Source: Virgibacillus aidingensis (lineage in GTDB: Bacteria > Bacillota > Bacilli > Bacillales > Amphibacillaceae). From it: a stretch of 64,000 nt of DNA. Position 1 is the stretch's first letter. The number at the start of each line of letters is the position of its first letter. The translations under genes and the position numbers were made by a program. This document shows, one piece after another, positions 47,839 to 57,487 of this stretch. A model generated the notes under the pieces. That model saw only the letters and a list, made by a program, of their open reading frames with translations, was not told the origin of the DNA and made no database searches. The stretch spans positions 37,150-101,149 of the forward strand of contig NZ_WIXN01000015.1 of the NCBI RefSeq assembly GCF_010994035.1. Reading direction: 5' to 3'.

Positions 47839-48771
47839 ATGCTGCGATACATATTAAAACGCATGCTCATTATGATTGCTACATTATGGATCATTGTTAC
47901 ACTGACATTTATCCTGATGGTCAGCATACCGGGATCTCCATTTAATAGTGAGCGGGCATCCAATGAAACTGTCCAGGCGAACCTGGAAGCACATTATAAT
48001 CTGGATGAACCATATTACGTCCAGTATTTGCTTTACATTAAATCAATCGTTACCTTCGACTTTGGCCCCTCCATAAAAAAACCGGATCAATCGGTAAACG
48101 ATCTGCTGGGAAGAGGCTTTCCGATTTCAGCCGAGCTGGGTATAGTCACAATATTGGTAGCAGTCCTCTCAGGGGTGACGCTTGGTGTGTTTGCCGCACT
48201 AAGGCATAACGGCATTATTGATTATTTTGCAATGGGCTTTGCCGTTCTCGGGATATCGATACCCAACTTTATTTTGGCAACGTTACTCATTCAGCAGCTT
48301 GCGGTGAATCTCTCCATTTTTCCGGTCGCAACCTGGTCAAGTCCGGCCCATATGGTGCTGCCGACACTTGCGCTGGCCACGGGGCCTATGGCGATTATTG
48401 CCAGGCTGACAAGGTCAACCATGCTGGAAGTGTTAACACAGGATTATATCAAAATGGCGAGGGCGAAAGGACTGTCACCATGGAAAATAATTATCAAACA
48501 CGCGCTCCGAAATGCCCTAATGCCTGTAGTGACTATTATGGGGACACTTTTGGCAAGTATTTTAACCGGTACTTTTGTTATTGAGGAAATTTTCGCAATA
48601 CCCGGAATGGGCAAATATTTTGTAGAAAGCATTAACCAGCGGGATTATCCGGTGATCATGGGAACTACTGTATTTTACAGTACCTTTTTGATCATTATGC
48701 TCTTTTTAGTGGATGTGGCCTATGGCATTTTGGATCCGCGAATTAAAGCTGGCAGAAAGGGAGGCAAATAA
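47839..48771 (+). CDS. dppB: dipeptide ABC transporter permease DppB
   Basis: 310-residue inner-membrane permease of the peptide/nickel ABC family, with about six membrane helices. The EAA loop, which contacts the ATPases, is seen as MARAKGLSPWKIIIKHALRN. AAAGGGGGA precedes the ATG. It pairs with DppC downstream. Confidence 0.95.
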   Translation: MLRYILKRMLIMIATLWIIVTLTFILMVSIPGSPFNSERASNETVQANLEAHYNLDEPYYVQYLLYIKSIVTFDFGPSIKKPDQSVNDLLGRGFPISAELGIVTILVAVLSGVTLGVFAALRHNGIIDYFAMGFAVLGISIPNFILATLLIQQLAVNLSIFPVATWSSPAHMVLPTLALATGPMAIIARLTRSTMLEVLTQDYIKMARAKGLSPWKIIIKHALRNALMPVVTIMGTLLASILTGTFVIEEIFAIPGMGKYFVESINQRDYPVIMGTTVFYSTFLIIMLFLVDVAYGILDPRIKAGRKGGK

Positions 48772-48772
48772 C

Positions 48773-49729
48773 ATGAAAACAAATAAAACGGGCAGCCTTC
48801 CCGGTTCACCTTCCCAAGTCCCTGACGATTGGTTTGACTGGAAGGAAAAAGACAAAGATGCCGGCGAGACAGTTTCCAGACCATCCCTTTCTTACTGGCA
48901 GGACGCCTGGAGAAGGCTTGTTAAAAATAAGATGGCGATGCTTGGACTGGTATTTTTAATATTACTTATTTTTATGGCGATATTTGGTCCGGTCCTTTCA
49001 CCGTACGAAGTAAATAAACAGGAATTATCCAATCAGTATCAGCCGCCGTCCTCGGAGCATTGGTTTGGTACAGATAATCTGGGGCGGGACGTGTTCACCC
49101 GGACATGGTACGGAGCAAGGATTTCATTATTCGTCGGCTTTATGGCAGCACTGATTGATGTATCCATCGGGATCATTTACGGCGGTGTGGCCGGATATAA
49201 AGGCGGCCGTACGGACGGGATCATGATGCGTATTATTGAAATACTTTACGGATTGCCGTATTTGCTTGTAGTTATTCTGCTGCTTGTTGTACTTGGACCA
49301 AGCCTGACGACAATCATTATTGCGCTAACCGTCACGGGCTGGGTAGGAATGGCGCGAATTGTGCGGGGACAGGTAATGCAAATCAAGAACTATGAATTTG
49401 TCCTCGCTTCTCAATCATTTGGTACAAAGACACCAAGGATCATCCGGAAAAATCTGCTCCCGAATACGATGGGGCCGATTATCGTGCAAATGACACTCAC
49501 CGTGCCGACGGCCATATTTGCAGAAGCATTTTTAAGTTTTATCGGGCTGGGAATTCAGGCCCCGCACGCGAGCTGGGGCGTGATGGCGAATGACTCCCTC
49601 GGAGCCATTTTATCCGGTAACTGGTGGACATTATTCTTCCCGGCATTCTTCATCTCCTTTACGATGTTTGCTTTTAACGTATTGGGTGATGGACTGCAGG
49701 ATGCCCTGGATCCGAAGTTAAGGAAGTAG
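48773..49729 (+). CDS. dppC: dipeptide ABC transporter permease DppC
   Basis: 318 residues. It has an N-terminal cytosolic stretch with SYWQDAWRRLVKNKMAMLGL (the OppC_N segment), a large external loop with HWFGTDNLGRDVFTRTWYG and about five further helices. The start at 48773 is one base after the dppB stop and has GGGAGG upstream; earlier in-frame starts overlap dppB without a ribosome-binding site. Confidence 0.95.
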   Translation: MKTNKTGSLPGSPSQVPDDWFDWKEKDKDAGETVSRPSLSYWQDAWRRLVKNKMAMLGLVFLILLIFMAIFGPVLSPYEVNKQELSNQYQPPSSEHWFGTDNLGRDVFTRTWYGARISLFVGFMAALIDVSIGIIYGGVAGYKGGRTDGIMMRIIEILYGLPYLLVVILLLVVLGPSLTTIIIALTVTGWVGMARIVRGQVMQIKNYEFVLASQSFGTKTPRIIRKNLLPNTMGPIIVQMTLTVPTAIFAEAFLSFIGLGIQAPHASWGVMANDSLGAILSGNWWTLFFPAFFISFTMFAFNVLGDGLQDALDPKLRK

Positions 49730-49738
49730 GTGAAAAAC

Positions 49739-50743
49739 TTGGAAAAACTTTTGGAAGTCAAAGACTTGCATGTCACGTTTAAAACATATGGCGGTACTGT
49801 TCAGGCGGTTCGCGGTGTTGATTTTTCCCTGAATAAAGGGGAAACCCTCGCCATCGTAGGTGAATCCGGATGTGGAAAAAGTGTAACTGTCAATGCAGTT
49901 ATGCGGCTGATTCCGAGCCCGCCTGGAGAAATATCCAATGGCAGCATCATGTTTAAAGGACAGGAATTAACAAAAAAATCAGAAAAAGAAATGCGGGCTA
50001 TTCGCGGTGTGGATATTTCCATGATTTTTCAGGACCCGATGACAGCGTTAAACCCGACATTGACGATTGGGACCCAGTTGATGGAAGGGCTGAAACAGCA
50101 TCAGAATATTACCGGGAAAGCGGCGAAGAAAAAAGCGTTGGAAATGATGGATTTGGTTGGCATCCCCAACCCCGAAGAACGGCTGAAACAATACCCGCAC
50201 CAATTCAGCGGCGGGATGCGGCAGCGGATTGTAATCGCAATTGCTTTAATTTGTGAACCGGAGCTGCTGATTGCAGATGAGCCGACAACAGCGCTTGATG
50301 TAACGATACAGGCACAAATCCTTGAGCTTTTTGGAAAAATCCAGGAAGCAACAGGAGTAGCTATTATTTTAATTACACATGATTTGGGGGTGGTTGCAAA
50401 AATAGCTGATCGCATTGCTGTAATGTATGCAGGGAAGATCATCGAGACAGGAACAAAACGGGAAATCTTTTATAAAAGCGAACACCCGTATACCCAAGGT
50501 TTGCTGAAATCTGTTCCGCGGCTTGACACAGAAGGGGAAAAATTGACGCCGATCGATGGAACACCACCTGATTTATTCTCACCTCCCCAAGGATGTCCGT
50601 TTACAGCCAGGTGTCCTTTTGCCATGGAGGTGTGTGATAAAGTATATCCCGCAAATACTGCATTAAGTGACTCGCACAGTGTGGATTGCTGGCTGCAGGA
50701 TGAGCGGGCAAAACAACTATTAGCTGCAACAGCAGCAAAATAA
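49739..50743 (+). CDS. dppD: dipeptide ABC transporter ATP-binding protein DppD
   Basis: About 335-residue ATPase: Walker A GESGCGKS, signature FSGGMRQR, Walker B LLIADEPTTALDV and the C-terminal oligopeptide-transporter domain with cysteines CPFTARC. I use TTG 49739 after AGTAGGTGA; GTG 49730 directly after the dppC stop is the alternative. Confidence 0.94.
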   Translation: MEKLLEVKDLHVTFKTYGGTVQAVRGVDFSLNKGETLAIVGESGCGKSVTVNAVMRLIPSPPGEISNGSIMFKGQELTKKSEKEMRAIRGVDISMIFQDPMTALNPTLTIGTQLMEGLKQHQNITGKAAKKKALEMMDLVGIPNPEERLKQYPHQFSGGMRQRIVIAIALICEPELLIADEPTTALDVTIQAQILELFGKIQEATGVAIILITHDLGVVAKIADRIAVMYAGKIIETGTKREIFYKSEHPYTQGLLKSVPRLDTEGEKLTPIDGTPPDLFSPPQGCPFTARCPFAMEVCDKVYPANTALSDSHSVDCWLQDERAKQLLAATAAK

Positions 50744-50761
50744 TTAAAGGGGGCTTTAAGC

Positions 50762-52435
50762 ATGAAGAAGTTTTTACTTGTTTTGTTTGCCGTATTTGTG
50801 GCACTGGTTTTGGCTGCGTGTACGGCAAATGAGGAAGCAGGGCAGGAGCCGGATGACACCGGGGATGCCGATGCAGCAGAGGAAACAGATGATGGGAATG
50901 GCGATGCAGCAGATACTGAGAGTTCAGGAGAGAAAATTTTACGCTTGAACAATACTTCAGAACCATCCTCACTGGATCCGTCCATCGGTTTCGATGCGGT
51001 ATCCTGGGATCCGTTGAACAACCTGATGGAAGGATTAACCCGTCTGGGTGACGACCATACAGCACAGGAAGGGGCTGCAGAAAGCTGGGATATTTCTGAT
51101 GACGGGTTAACATACACCTTTCATATTCGGGAAGATGCAAACTGGTCCAACGGGGATCCGGTGACAGCTGCAGATTTTGAATTTGCCTGGAAGTATATGC
51201 TGGACCCGGAAACAGCTTCTCCGGCAGCATTTCTTGCTTACTTTATTGAAGGCGCAGAGGAATACAACACTGGAGATGGTTCTGCGGATGACGTAATGGT
51301 AACGGCCGTAGATGAAAAAACACTGGAAGTAGTGCTTCATTCTCCAACAGGATTTTTCCTGGACTTATTAACCAATCCGGCATTCTTCCCTGTTAACCAT
51401 CAGGTGGCGGAAGAAAATCCTTCCTGGCATGCAGAAGCAGATACATTTGTGGCCAATGGTCCATTTGATCTTGAATCCTGGGAACATGACAGTGAAATGG
51501 TTTTTGTGAAAAACGAAGAGTATTGGGATGCGGATTCTGTTAAGCTGGATGGCGTACATTTTGCCATGGTAAATGATTTAAATACCCAGTATCAAATGTT
51601 TGAAAGCGGAGATCTTCACACCGCTGAAATTCCGCCCGAACTTTCGGATGAGCTGATTGATGGGGATAATGTATTTATTGGCGATTACGGCGGTCTGGAG
51701 TTTTTCCGCTTCAATATAACGGAAGAGCCTTTCCAGAATAAGAAAATCAGGCAGGCATTTGCACATGCAGTTAATAGGGAAGACATTGCCCAGTATGTAG
51801 TCAAAAACGGGGTAGAGCCGGCATATGGCTTTATTTCACCAGGATTTACCGCACCGGACGGATCAGATTTCCGTGATGAAAATGGAGATCTTGTTACATT
51901 TGATCCGGAGCTTGCACAGCAGCTGCTGGAAGAAGGTATGGAAGAAGAAGGCTATGATGAGCTTCCTGACATTGTATTATCCTATAACACCAGTGACTTG
52001 AACCAGGAAGTGGCAGAAGCAATGCAGAGCATGTTCTCGGAAAATCTTGGTGTGGAAATGACACTGGAAAATACAGAGTGGAACGTTTTTGCCGAATCAC
52101 AGCAAAACCTGGAGCTTCAATTCTCCCGGAGCTCATTTATTAATGACTATAATGACCCGGTAAACTTCCTGGAAAGCTTTGTAACCGACTCTTATATGAA
52201 CCGGACCGGTTTTTCCAGTGAGGAATATGATGAACTAATTGAAAATGGAAAATCGGAAACAGATGAAGAACAGCGCTGGGAGTATTTGTATGAGGCAGAA
52301 AGAATGCTGGCAGATGAAATGATTGCCATGCCAATCCGTTACTACAATACAGTAGCACTGGAATCGGATGAAGTATCAGGCATTCTGCGCCACCCGGTAG
52401 GCTATTTCGATCTGAAATATGCAGATGTAGAATAA
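50762..52435 (+). CDS. dppE: peptide-binding lipoprotein DppE
   Basis: 557-residue substrate-binding lipoprotein of family 5. The lipobox LAAC puts the lipidated cysteine at C20. An acidic linker (about 21-58) leads to the binding domain with LDPSIGFDAVSWDPLNNLMEG. In B. subtilis DppE binds murein tripeptide and dipeptides. The strongly acidic composition fits a halotolerant host. A hairpin follows at 52469. Confidence 0.95.
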   Translation: MKKFLLVLFAVFVALVLAACTANEEAGQEPDDTGDADAAEETDDGNGDAADTESSGEKILRLNNTSEPSSLDPSIGFDAVSWDPLNNLMEGLTRLGDDHTAQEGAAESWDISDDGLTYTFHIREDANWSNGDPVTAADFEFAWKYMLDPETASPAAFLAYFIEGAEEYNTGDGSADDVMVTAVDEKTLEVVLHSPTGFFLDLLTNPAFFPVNHQVAEENPSWHAEADTFVANGPFDLESWEHDSEMVFVKNEEYWDADSVKLDGVHFAMVNDLNTQYQMFESGDLHTAEIPPELSDELIDGDNVFIGDYGGLEFFRFNITEEPFQNKKIRQAFAHAVNREDIAQYVVKNGVEPAYGFISPGFTAPDGSDFRDENGDLVTFDPELAQQLLEEGMEEEGYDELPDIVLSYNTSDLNQEVAEAMQSMFSENLGVEMTLENTEWNVFAESQQNLELQFSRSSFINDYNDPVNFLESFVTDSYMNRTGFSSEEYDELIENGKSETDEEQRWEYLYEAERMLADEMIAMPIRYYNTVALESDEVSGILRHPVGYFDLKYADVE

Positions 52436-52468
52436 CAGGCAGTAATCATTTTCAGGTGTATAAAAATG

Positions 52469-52507
52469 GGAGAATGGCCCATCTTCCTGCATGGGCCGCT
52501 CCTTTTT
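52469..52507 (+). terminator. internal terminator/attenuator between dppE and ykfA
   Basis: Stem GGAG..GGCCCAT / ATGGGCC.CTCC with an 8-base loop, followed by TTTTT. It lies 28 bases before the ykfA start, so it probably lowers transcription of the ykf half relative to the transporter. Confidence 0.75.
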
Positions 52508-52534
52508 CTTATATTACGTCAGGAGGAAGTATCC

Positions 52535-53452
52535 ATGATGTTACCCGAAAGGCTGAAAAAAGGCGATATGATTGGGATTATCACACCATCAGGGCCGATA
52601 AATACAGATAAGCTTAAAAAAGCAGTGCCGTTTTTCGAGAATATGGGTCTGCACGTAAAACTGGGTGAGCATATAGATCAAGTTAACGGCTATCTTGCCG
52701 GAACTGATCACCAACGTCTTCAGGATTTCCATACTATGTTGGCAGACGATAGTGTAAAAGCAATCATATTTGCCCGGGGCGGCTATGGTGCCGGCCGTAT
52801 TATCCCATCTATTGATTATTCACTGGTGAAAAACAACCCAAAAATTATTTGGGGATATAGTGATATCACCTATTTACATACCGCTATCAGGCAAAAGACT
52901 GGTCTCATCACATTTCACGGCCCAATGGCAGTATCTGATATTGCTAAGGATGGTTTTGATGAACTATCCGCAAAGCTTTTCAAGCAGCTGTTTCAGCCGG
53001 TTGAACTTATCTACACGGAAAAAATCTCCCCGCTTGATGTGCTCGTACCCGGTGAAGGTGAAGGAGAACTCGTTGGAGGCAATCTATCACTTATTGCCAG
53101 TACGCTCGGCACCCCATATGAAATTGATACGAAGGATAAGCTGTTATTATTGGAGGACATTGGAGAAGAACCATACAGACTGGACAGCATGCTGAACCAG
53201 CTGAAACTGGCCGGAAAACTGGAGGAAGCAGCAGGGATTATTATTGGGGACTTTGCAGAAACCGAATCCAATTTAAAAACAACACTTACTGTTTCACAGG
53301 TATTTTCAGATTACTTTGAGGACCTGCCATGTCCGGTTGTATCCGGCTTTAAAATAGGTCATTGTTTCCCGCACTTTTCCGTACCGCTTGGTGCAAAAGG
53401 CCAGCTGCAGGCAAAGGATAAAACATTAAAAATTGCTCCAGGTGTAAAATAA
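52535..53452 (+). CDS. ykfA: muramoyltetrapeptide LD-carboxypeptidase (S66 family)
   Basis: 305-residue serine peptidase that cuts the L-meso-diaminopimelate to D-Ala bond of murein peptides. The nucleophile is S109 in WGYSDIT; the Glu in GELVGGNLSLI and the His in GHCFPH complete the S66 triad. AGGAGGA is 8 bases before ATG 52535. The family also includes microcin C resistance proteins; the dpp/ykf context favours peptide recycling. Confidence 0.92.
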   Translation: MMLPERLKKGDMIGIITPSGPINTDKLKKAVPFFENMGLHVKLGEHIDQVNGYLAGTDHQRLQDFHTMLADDSVKAIIFARGGYGAGRIIPSIDYSLVKNNPKIIWGYSDITYLHTAIRQKTGLITFHGPMAVSDIAKDGFDELSAKLFKQLFQPVELIYTEKISPLDVLVPGEGEGELVGGNLSLIASTLGTPYEIDTKDKLLLLEDIGEEPYRLDSMLNQLKLAGKLEEAAGIIIGDFAETESNLKTTLTVSQVFSDYFEDLPCPVVSGFKIGHCFPHFSVPLGAKGQLQAKDKTLKIAPGVK

Positions 53453-54178
53453 TTTGCTCAGTCATACGAGTATGCGGCTTTAAATCGATCGAGCAGAAGG
53501 GAAAATCGATCGGGAGGAACATCAAATCGATCGAGCATGACGTAAAATCGATCGGGAGGGACATCAAATCGATCGAGCAAGAGGAAAATCGATCGGGAGG
53601 GACATCAAATCGATCGAGCAAGAGGAAAATCGATCGGGAGGAACATCAAATCGATCGAGCAGAAGGTAAAATCGATCGGGAGGAACATCAAATCGATCGA
53701 GCAGAAGGAAAAATCGATCGGGAGGAACATCAAATCGATCGAGCAGAAGGAAAAATCGATCGGGAGGAACATCAAATCGATCGAGCAGAAGGTAAAATCG
53801 ATCGGGAGGAACATCAAATCGATCGAGCAGAAGGAAAAATCGATCGAGCATGAGGTAAAATCGATCGGGAGGAACATCAAATCGATCGAGCAGAAGGAAA
53901 AATCGATCGGGAGGAACATCGAGTCGATCGAGCAGAAGGAAAAATCGATCGGGAGGAACATCAAATCGATCGAGCATGACGAAAAACCGCTCGAGGCTGG
54001 TTTCAAATCGATTCGAGTAAGAGGATAAATTACGCTTGTACAACTTCAGCCCGCGCGAGCATGCCGGAAATCCGCTCCCCGTTCCGATACTGGCACATTA
54101 AATATAAATTAAACCGGAAATTTCCGGATAAGTTTTATCTCTGGTCAAATATACCCGGCAAATTGGAGGACCATCGTG
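53453..54178. other. 726-base gap inside the ykf genes, filled by a repeat array
   Basis: Between ykfA and ykfB, mostly the array at 53482-54025. No terminator or promoter is obvious, so ykfB-D may depend on read-through or on a promoter in the last 150 bases. Open frames on the minus strand across the array are by-products of its 42-bp double period. Confidence 0.65.
53482..54025. repeat. tandem array of about 24 ATCGATCG units in alternating pairs
   Basis: Two unit types alternate: AAATCGATCGAGCAGAAGG and AAAATCGATCGGGAGGAACA(TC), giving a 41-42 bp composite period. At least 24 cores are recognisable; the last two units are degenerate. The core AAATCGATCGRG is shared with the array at 3613-3900, but the tails (GCAGAAGG, GAGGAACATC) are specific to this locus. 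Confidence 0.93.
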
Positions 54179-55279
54179 ATGAACATACAAGCAATCGAAA
54201 CATACCATATGCAAATCCCGCTGCATACGCCATTTAAAACAGCGCTGCGCACGGTTACTGTAGCGGAAACCATTATCGTAAAAATAACGGCAGACAATGG
54301 TATTACCGGATGGGGGGAAGCCCCACCGACACATGTTATTACAGGAGACAGCCTGGCAAGCATTCAATACGCAATTAATGGAATTCTAAAACCGGTATTG
54401 CTGGGAGAATCATTGCTGCATTATGAGCAGGTCTTTGAAAAAATACATACGAGTTTAGTAGGAAATATGAGCGCGAAGGCTGCCGTGGACATGGCTGTTT
54501 ATGATTGCATTGCCCAAGAAGCAGACATGCCGCTTGTACAACTTCTTGGCGGCTATACCGATGCAATCGAAACAGACTACACCGTCAGTGTAAACAGTCC
54601 GGAGCAGATGGCAGCGGATGCCTTAACTTATAATAATAATGGCTTCGATGTTTTAAAGATCAAGGTAGGAAAAGACGATATTAATAAGGATATAGCGCGG
54701 ATTCAGGCCATTCGCAAGCGTGCAGGAAATGAGATTACCATCCGGCTGGATGCAAATCAGGGCTGGGAAAGAAAAGAAGCTGTAAGAGCCATACGGAAAA
54801 TGGAAGACCTCGGGTTAGATATTGAGCTCATAGAACAGCCGGTAAAGCGATATGACATTGCAGGATTGAAATATGTAACAGACAACACGGATACACCGAT
54901 CATGGCTGATGAAAGTGTTTTTTCTCCACTGGATGCCAGACATGTTCTGGAACAGAGAGCGGCGGATTTCATTAATATAAAATTAATGAAAGCAGGCGGT
55001 ATCCATCAGGCATTAAAGATTGCCGGGCTGGCGGAAGTGTATGGGGTGAAATGCATGGTCGGCAGCATGATAGAAACAAAGCTTGGCATCACGGCAGCCG
55101 CCCATTTTGCAGCAAGCCAGCCCAATGTAACAAGGTATGATTTCGATGCCCCGCTCATGCTTACGGGCGATTCCATCGAAGGCGGCATCAGCTACCAAAA
55201 GAATAAAATAACTTGGGGCAGCCGACCCGGATTGGGAATAGAAAAATTGAATAATGATTTTATAGTTTCCTCGAATTAG
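54179..55279 (+). CDS. ykfB: L-Ala-D/L-Glu epimerase
   Basis: 366-residue enolase-superfamily enzyme that epimerises the L-Ala-D-Glu dipeptide released from murein. Catalytic lysines K162 (KIKVG) and K268 (NIKLMKAGG) and metal ligands D191, E219 and D244 (RLDANQG, IEQPV, MADES) fall at the same numbers as in B. subtilis YkfB. GGAGGA lies 8 bases before ATG 54179; GTG 54176 is possible. Confidence 0.95.
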   Translation: MNIQAIETYHMQIPLHTPFKTALRTVTVAETIIVKITADNGITGWGEAPPTHVITGDSLASIQYAINGILKPVLLGESLLHYEQVFEKIHTSLVGNMSAKAAVDMAVYDCIAQEADMPLVQLLGGYTDAIETDYTVSVNSPEQMAADALTYNNNGFDVLKIKVGKDDINKDIARIQAIRKRAGNEITIRLDANQGWERKEAVRAIRKMEDLGLDIELIEQPVKRYDIAGLKYVTDNTDTPIMADESVFSPLDARHVLEQRAADFINIKLMKAGGIHQALKIAGLAEVYGVKCMVGSMIETKLGITAAAHFAASQPNVTRYDFDAPLMLTGDSIEGGISYQKNKITWGSRPGLGIEKLNNDFIVSSN

Positions 55280-55363
55280 AGGCAATAAAGATCTATCCGA
55301 TTTAATTTTATCATTGCTTATTTTAATAAAGCAGATTTTCCAGTACGGAAAGGAGTGTCTATA

Positions 55364-56305
55364 ATGACTAAACAAATGTTTGACCAATTCCCGGAAGAGA
55401 TGTGGGTTGCCGCAGTTCAGGTTGCAACCGTCTGGACGGAGCCGGCATCGGCCAGAGAAATAGACCGGTCAGGCACAGCCAACCCAACAAATATAGAAGC
55501 ATGGATTGATGGACTCTCTTATGAAATGAATCTCGCATTATGCACGGAAAACCGGGTCCAATCCCAGCTGCTGTTCGGTGAACCGGTGATTGTGACGGAA
55601 ACAAAGGGGGATTGGGCACATGTCGTCATCCCTTCCCAGCCTTCTAAAAAGGATGAACGGGGCTATCCCGGATGGGTGCCATTAAACCAGCTGAGCCAAG
55701 TAAAAAAATCAGACTGGCAGAAAGATCAGACAGCAGCAGTGAACACGGATAAGGCATGGCTGGAAAATGAAAATAAAGAAAAGGTCATGAAGCTCAGCTA
55801 TATGACAATTTTGCCGGCAGCAAGCACGGATGATAACCGGATAGAAGTAGTAACTCCCCTGGGGAATCATTACATCTCCAGGGATAATGCAGAACTTTTC
55901 CGGACGGAAGATGGTTTAAGAAAAGGAAACGGGTTGGATATCGTCAAGGCCGGAGAACCCTTTCTTTCCCTGGACTATTTCTGGGGCGGCATGAGTTCTT
56001 TCGGCTACGACTGTTCGGGGCTGTCCTACGCAGTTCATAAAGCCAATGGATATAACATTGCCAGAGATGCAGGGGACCAGGCAGCAGCCGGAAAAGAAGT
56101 AGCCTTTGATGCACTGGAAACGGGGGATTTGCTTTTCTTTGCCTATGAAGAAGGAAAGGGAGCTCTCCATCATGTAGGCATTTATTATGGTGATGGAAAA
56201 ATGCTGCATTCTCCGCAAACCGGCAAAGGCATCGAAATTACCGAACTAAAAGGTACAAAATATGAAAAAGAACTCTGCGCAGCCAGAAGATACTGGCAGA
56301 AATAA
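55364..56305 (+). CDS. ykfC: gamma-D-glutamyl-L-diamino acid endopeptidase, NlpC/P60 family
   Basis: 313-residue cysteine peptidase. N-terminal SH3-like domains (about 1-190) are followed by an NlpC/P60 domain with C217 (YDCSGLSY) and H270 (HHVGIYY). It cuts murein peptides between D-Glu and diaminopimelate, giving the L-Ala-D-Glu used by YkfB. No signal peptide, so it acts in the cytoplasm on imported peptides. AAAGGAG precedes ATG 55364. Confidence 0.94.
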   Translation: MTKQMFDQFPEEMWVAAVQVATVWTEPASAREIDRSGTANPTNIEAWIDGLSYEMNLALCTENRVQSQLLFGEPVIVTETKGDWAHVVIPSQPSKKDERGYPGWVPLNQLSQVKKSDWQKDQTAAVNTDKAWLENENKEKVMKLSYMTILPAASTDDNRIEVVTPLGNHYISRDNAELFRTEDGLRKGNGLDIVKAGEPFLSLDYFWGGMSSFGYDCSGLSYAVHKANGYNIARDAGDQAAAGKEVAFDALETGDLLFFAYEEGKGALHHVGIYYGDGKMLHSPQTGKGIEITELKGTKYEKELCAARRYWQK

Positions 56306-56320
56306 AGGGGAGAAAAAATC

Positions 56321-57337
56321 ATGCACGAGAAAATATTACAGGTCAAAAATCTGAAGAAACATTTTGTGATGGGAAAAGGTCAGGTTCTTCAGGCAGTAAA
56401 TGGTGTCACCTTTCATGTGAATAAAGGAGAAACATTTGGCCTGGTGGGAGAATCAGGCTGCGGAAAATCAACTATCGGCCGTACCATTCTTGGTCTTTAT
56501 GATAAAACAGACGGCGAAGTGCTTTATGACGGCAATGATATCCATGCATTAAATGAAAAAGAGAAATTCAATTACTACCGCAGAATGCAAATGATTTTTC
56601 AGGATCCCTATGCATCGTTAAATCCGCGTTCCACTGTAAAAGAAGTCATTTCGGAACCGATGGAAGTCCATGGTTTATATAAAAATAAAAAAGAACAAAT
56701 GGACAGAGTCTATCAATTACTGGAAGAGGTAGGACTTAACAGGGATCACGCCAATCGCTATCCGCACGAGTTCAGCGGAGGACAGCGGCAGCGTATCGGC
56801 ATTGCTCGTGCACTGGCATTGGATCCGGATTTCATTATTGCCGATGAACCGATTTCGGCATTGGATGTTTCCGTGCAGGCGCAAGTGGTCAATCTTTTAA
56901 AAGAATTGCAGGAAGACAAGGGACTGACTTTCCTGTTTATTGCGCATGATTTATCTATGGTTAAACAGATTTCCGACCGAATCGGTGTCATGTATCTGGG
57001 CAATCTGGTGGAACTGACTTCAAGCGGCCAGTTATATGATAACCCGCTGCATCCATATACACAGGCATTGCTGTCTGCCATACCGATTCCTGATCCGGAT
57101 ATTGAAGAGAGCAGGGAGCGAATTATTTTGGAAGGTGATTTGCCAAGTCCGATTAATCCGCCAAGCGGATGTGTATTCCGGACCCGCTGCCCATTCGCTA
57201 TGGAAGTCTGTTCCGTAAAAAGACCGGTATGGCAGGAAGTAGACCAGGATCACTATGTAGCATGCCACTTATATGACCAAACACTGGAGGATAAAGAAAA
57301 AGCAAAAATACAGCATAACCCGGAAGTACTTGTCTAA
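56321..57337 (+). CDS. ykfD: peptide ABC transporter ATP-binding protein (DppF/YkfD type)
   Basis: 338-residue second ATPase of the peptide transporter. Walker [10 protein letters not shown], signature FSGGQRQR, Walker [14 protein letters not shown], and C-terminal [14 protein letters not shown]. It probably pairs with DppD. Sixteen bases after ykfC; the operon ends at the strong hairpin just downstream. Confidence 0.94.
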   Translation: MHEKILQVKNLKKHFVMGKGQVLQAVNGVTFHVNKGETFGLVGESGCGKSTIGRTILGLYDKTDGEVLYDGNDIHALNEKEKFNYYRRMQMIFQDPYASLNPRSTVKEVISEPMEVHGLYKNKKEQMDRVYQLLEEVGLNRDHANRYPHEFSGGQRQRIGIARALALDPDFIIADEPISALDVSVQAQVVNLLKELQEDKGLTFLFIAHDLSMVKQISDRIGVMYLGNLVELTSSGQLYDNPLHPYTQALLSAIPIPDPDIEESRERIILEGDLPSPINPPSGCVFRTRCPFAMEVCSVKRPVWQEVDQDHYVACHLYDQTLEDKEKAKIQHNPEVLV

Positions 57338-57405
57338 TGGAACAGCGGGACGGTTCTCCTCTTGCACTGCAACAGGGGAACCGTCCCGCTGTTTCACTGT
57401 TTTTT
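57338..57405 (+). terminator. terminator of the dpp/ykf cluster, a two-armed copy of the dispersed repeat
   Basis: About 22-bp stem: GGAACAGCGGGACGGTTCTC and its partner GGAACCGTCCCGCTGTTTC, with an 11-base loop and a later TTTTTT. The right arm is almost identical to 327-354. Confidence 0.88.
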
Positions 57406-57487
57406 AATTGAATTTTATGTTCTATTACTTTATTTTTGTGTATATAGTTAATAGTAGGAATGCTAGATTATTTCCAAGAAGGGGGCC

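Noticed and set aside
53564..54043. 159- and 133-residue minus-strand ORFs with LDRFDVPPDRF-type repeats
   Set aside because: They exist because the double repeat unit is near 42 bp. They have no ribosome-binding site or family, and the same core at 3613 is not in constant frame.
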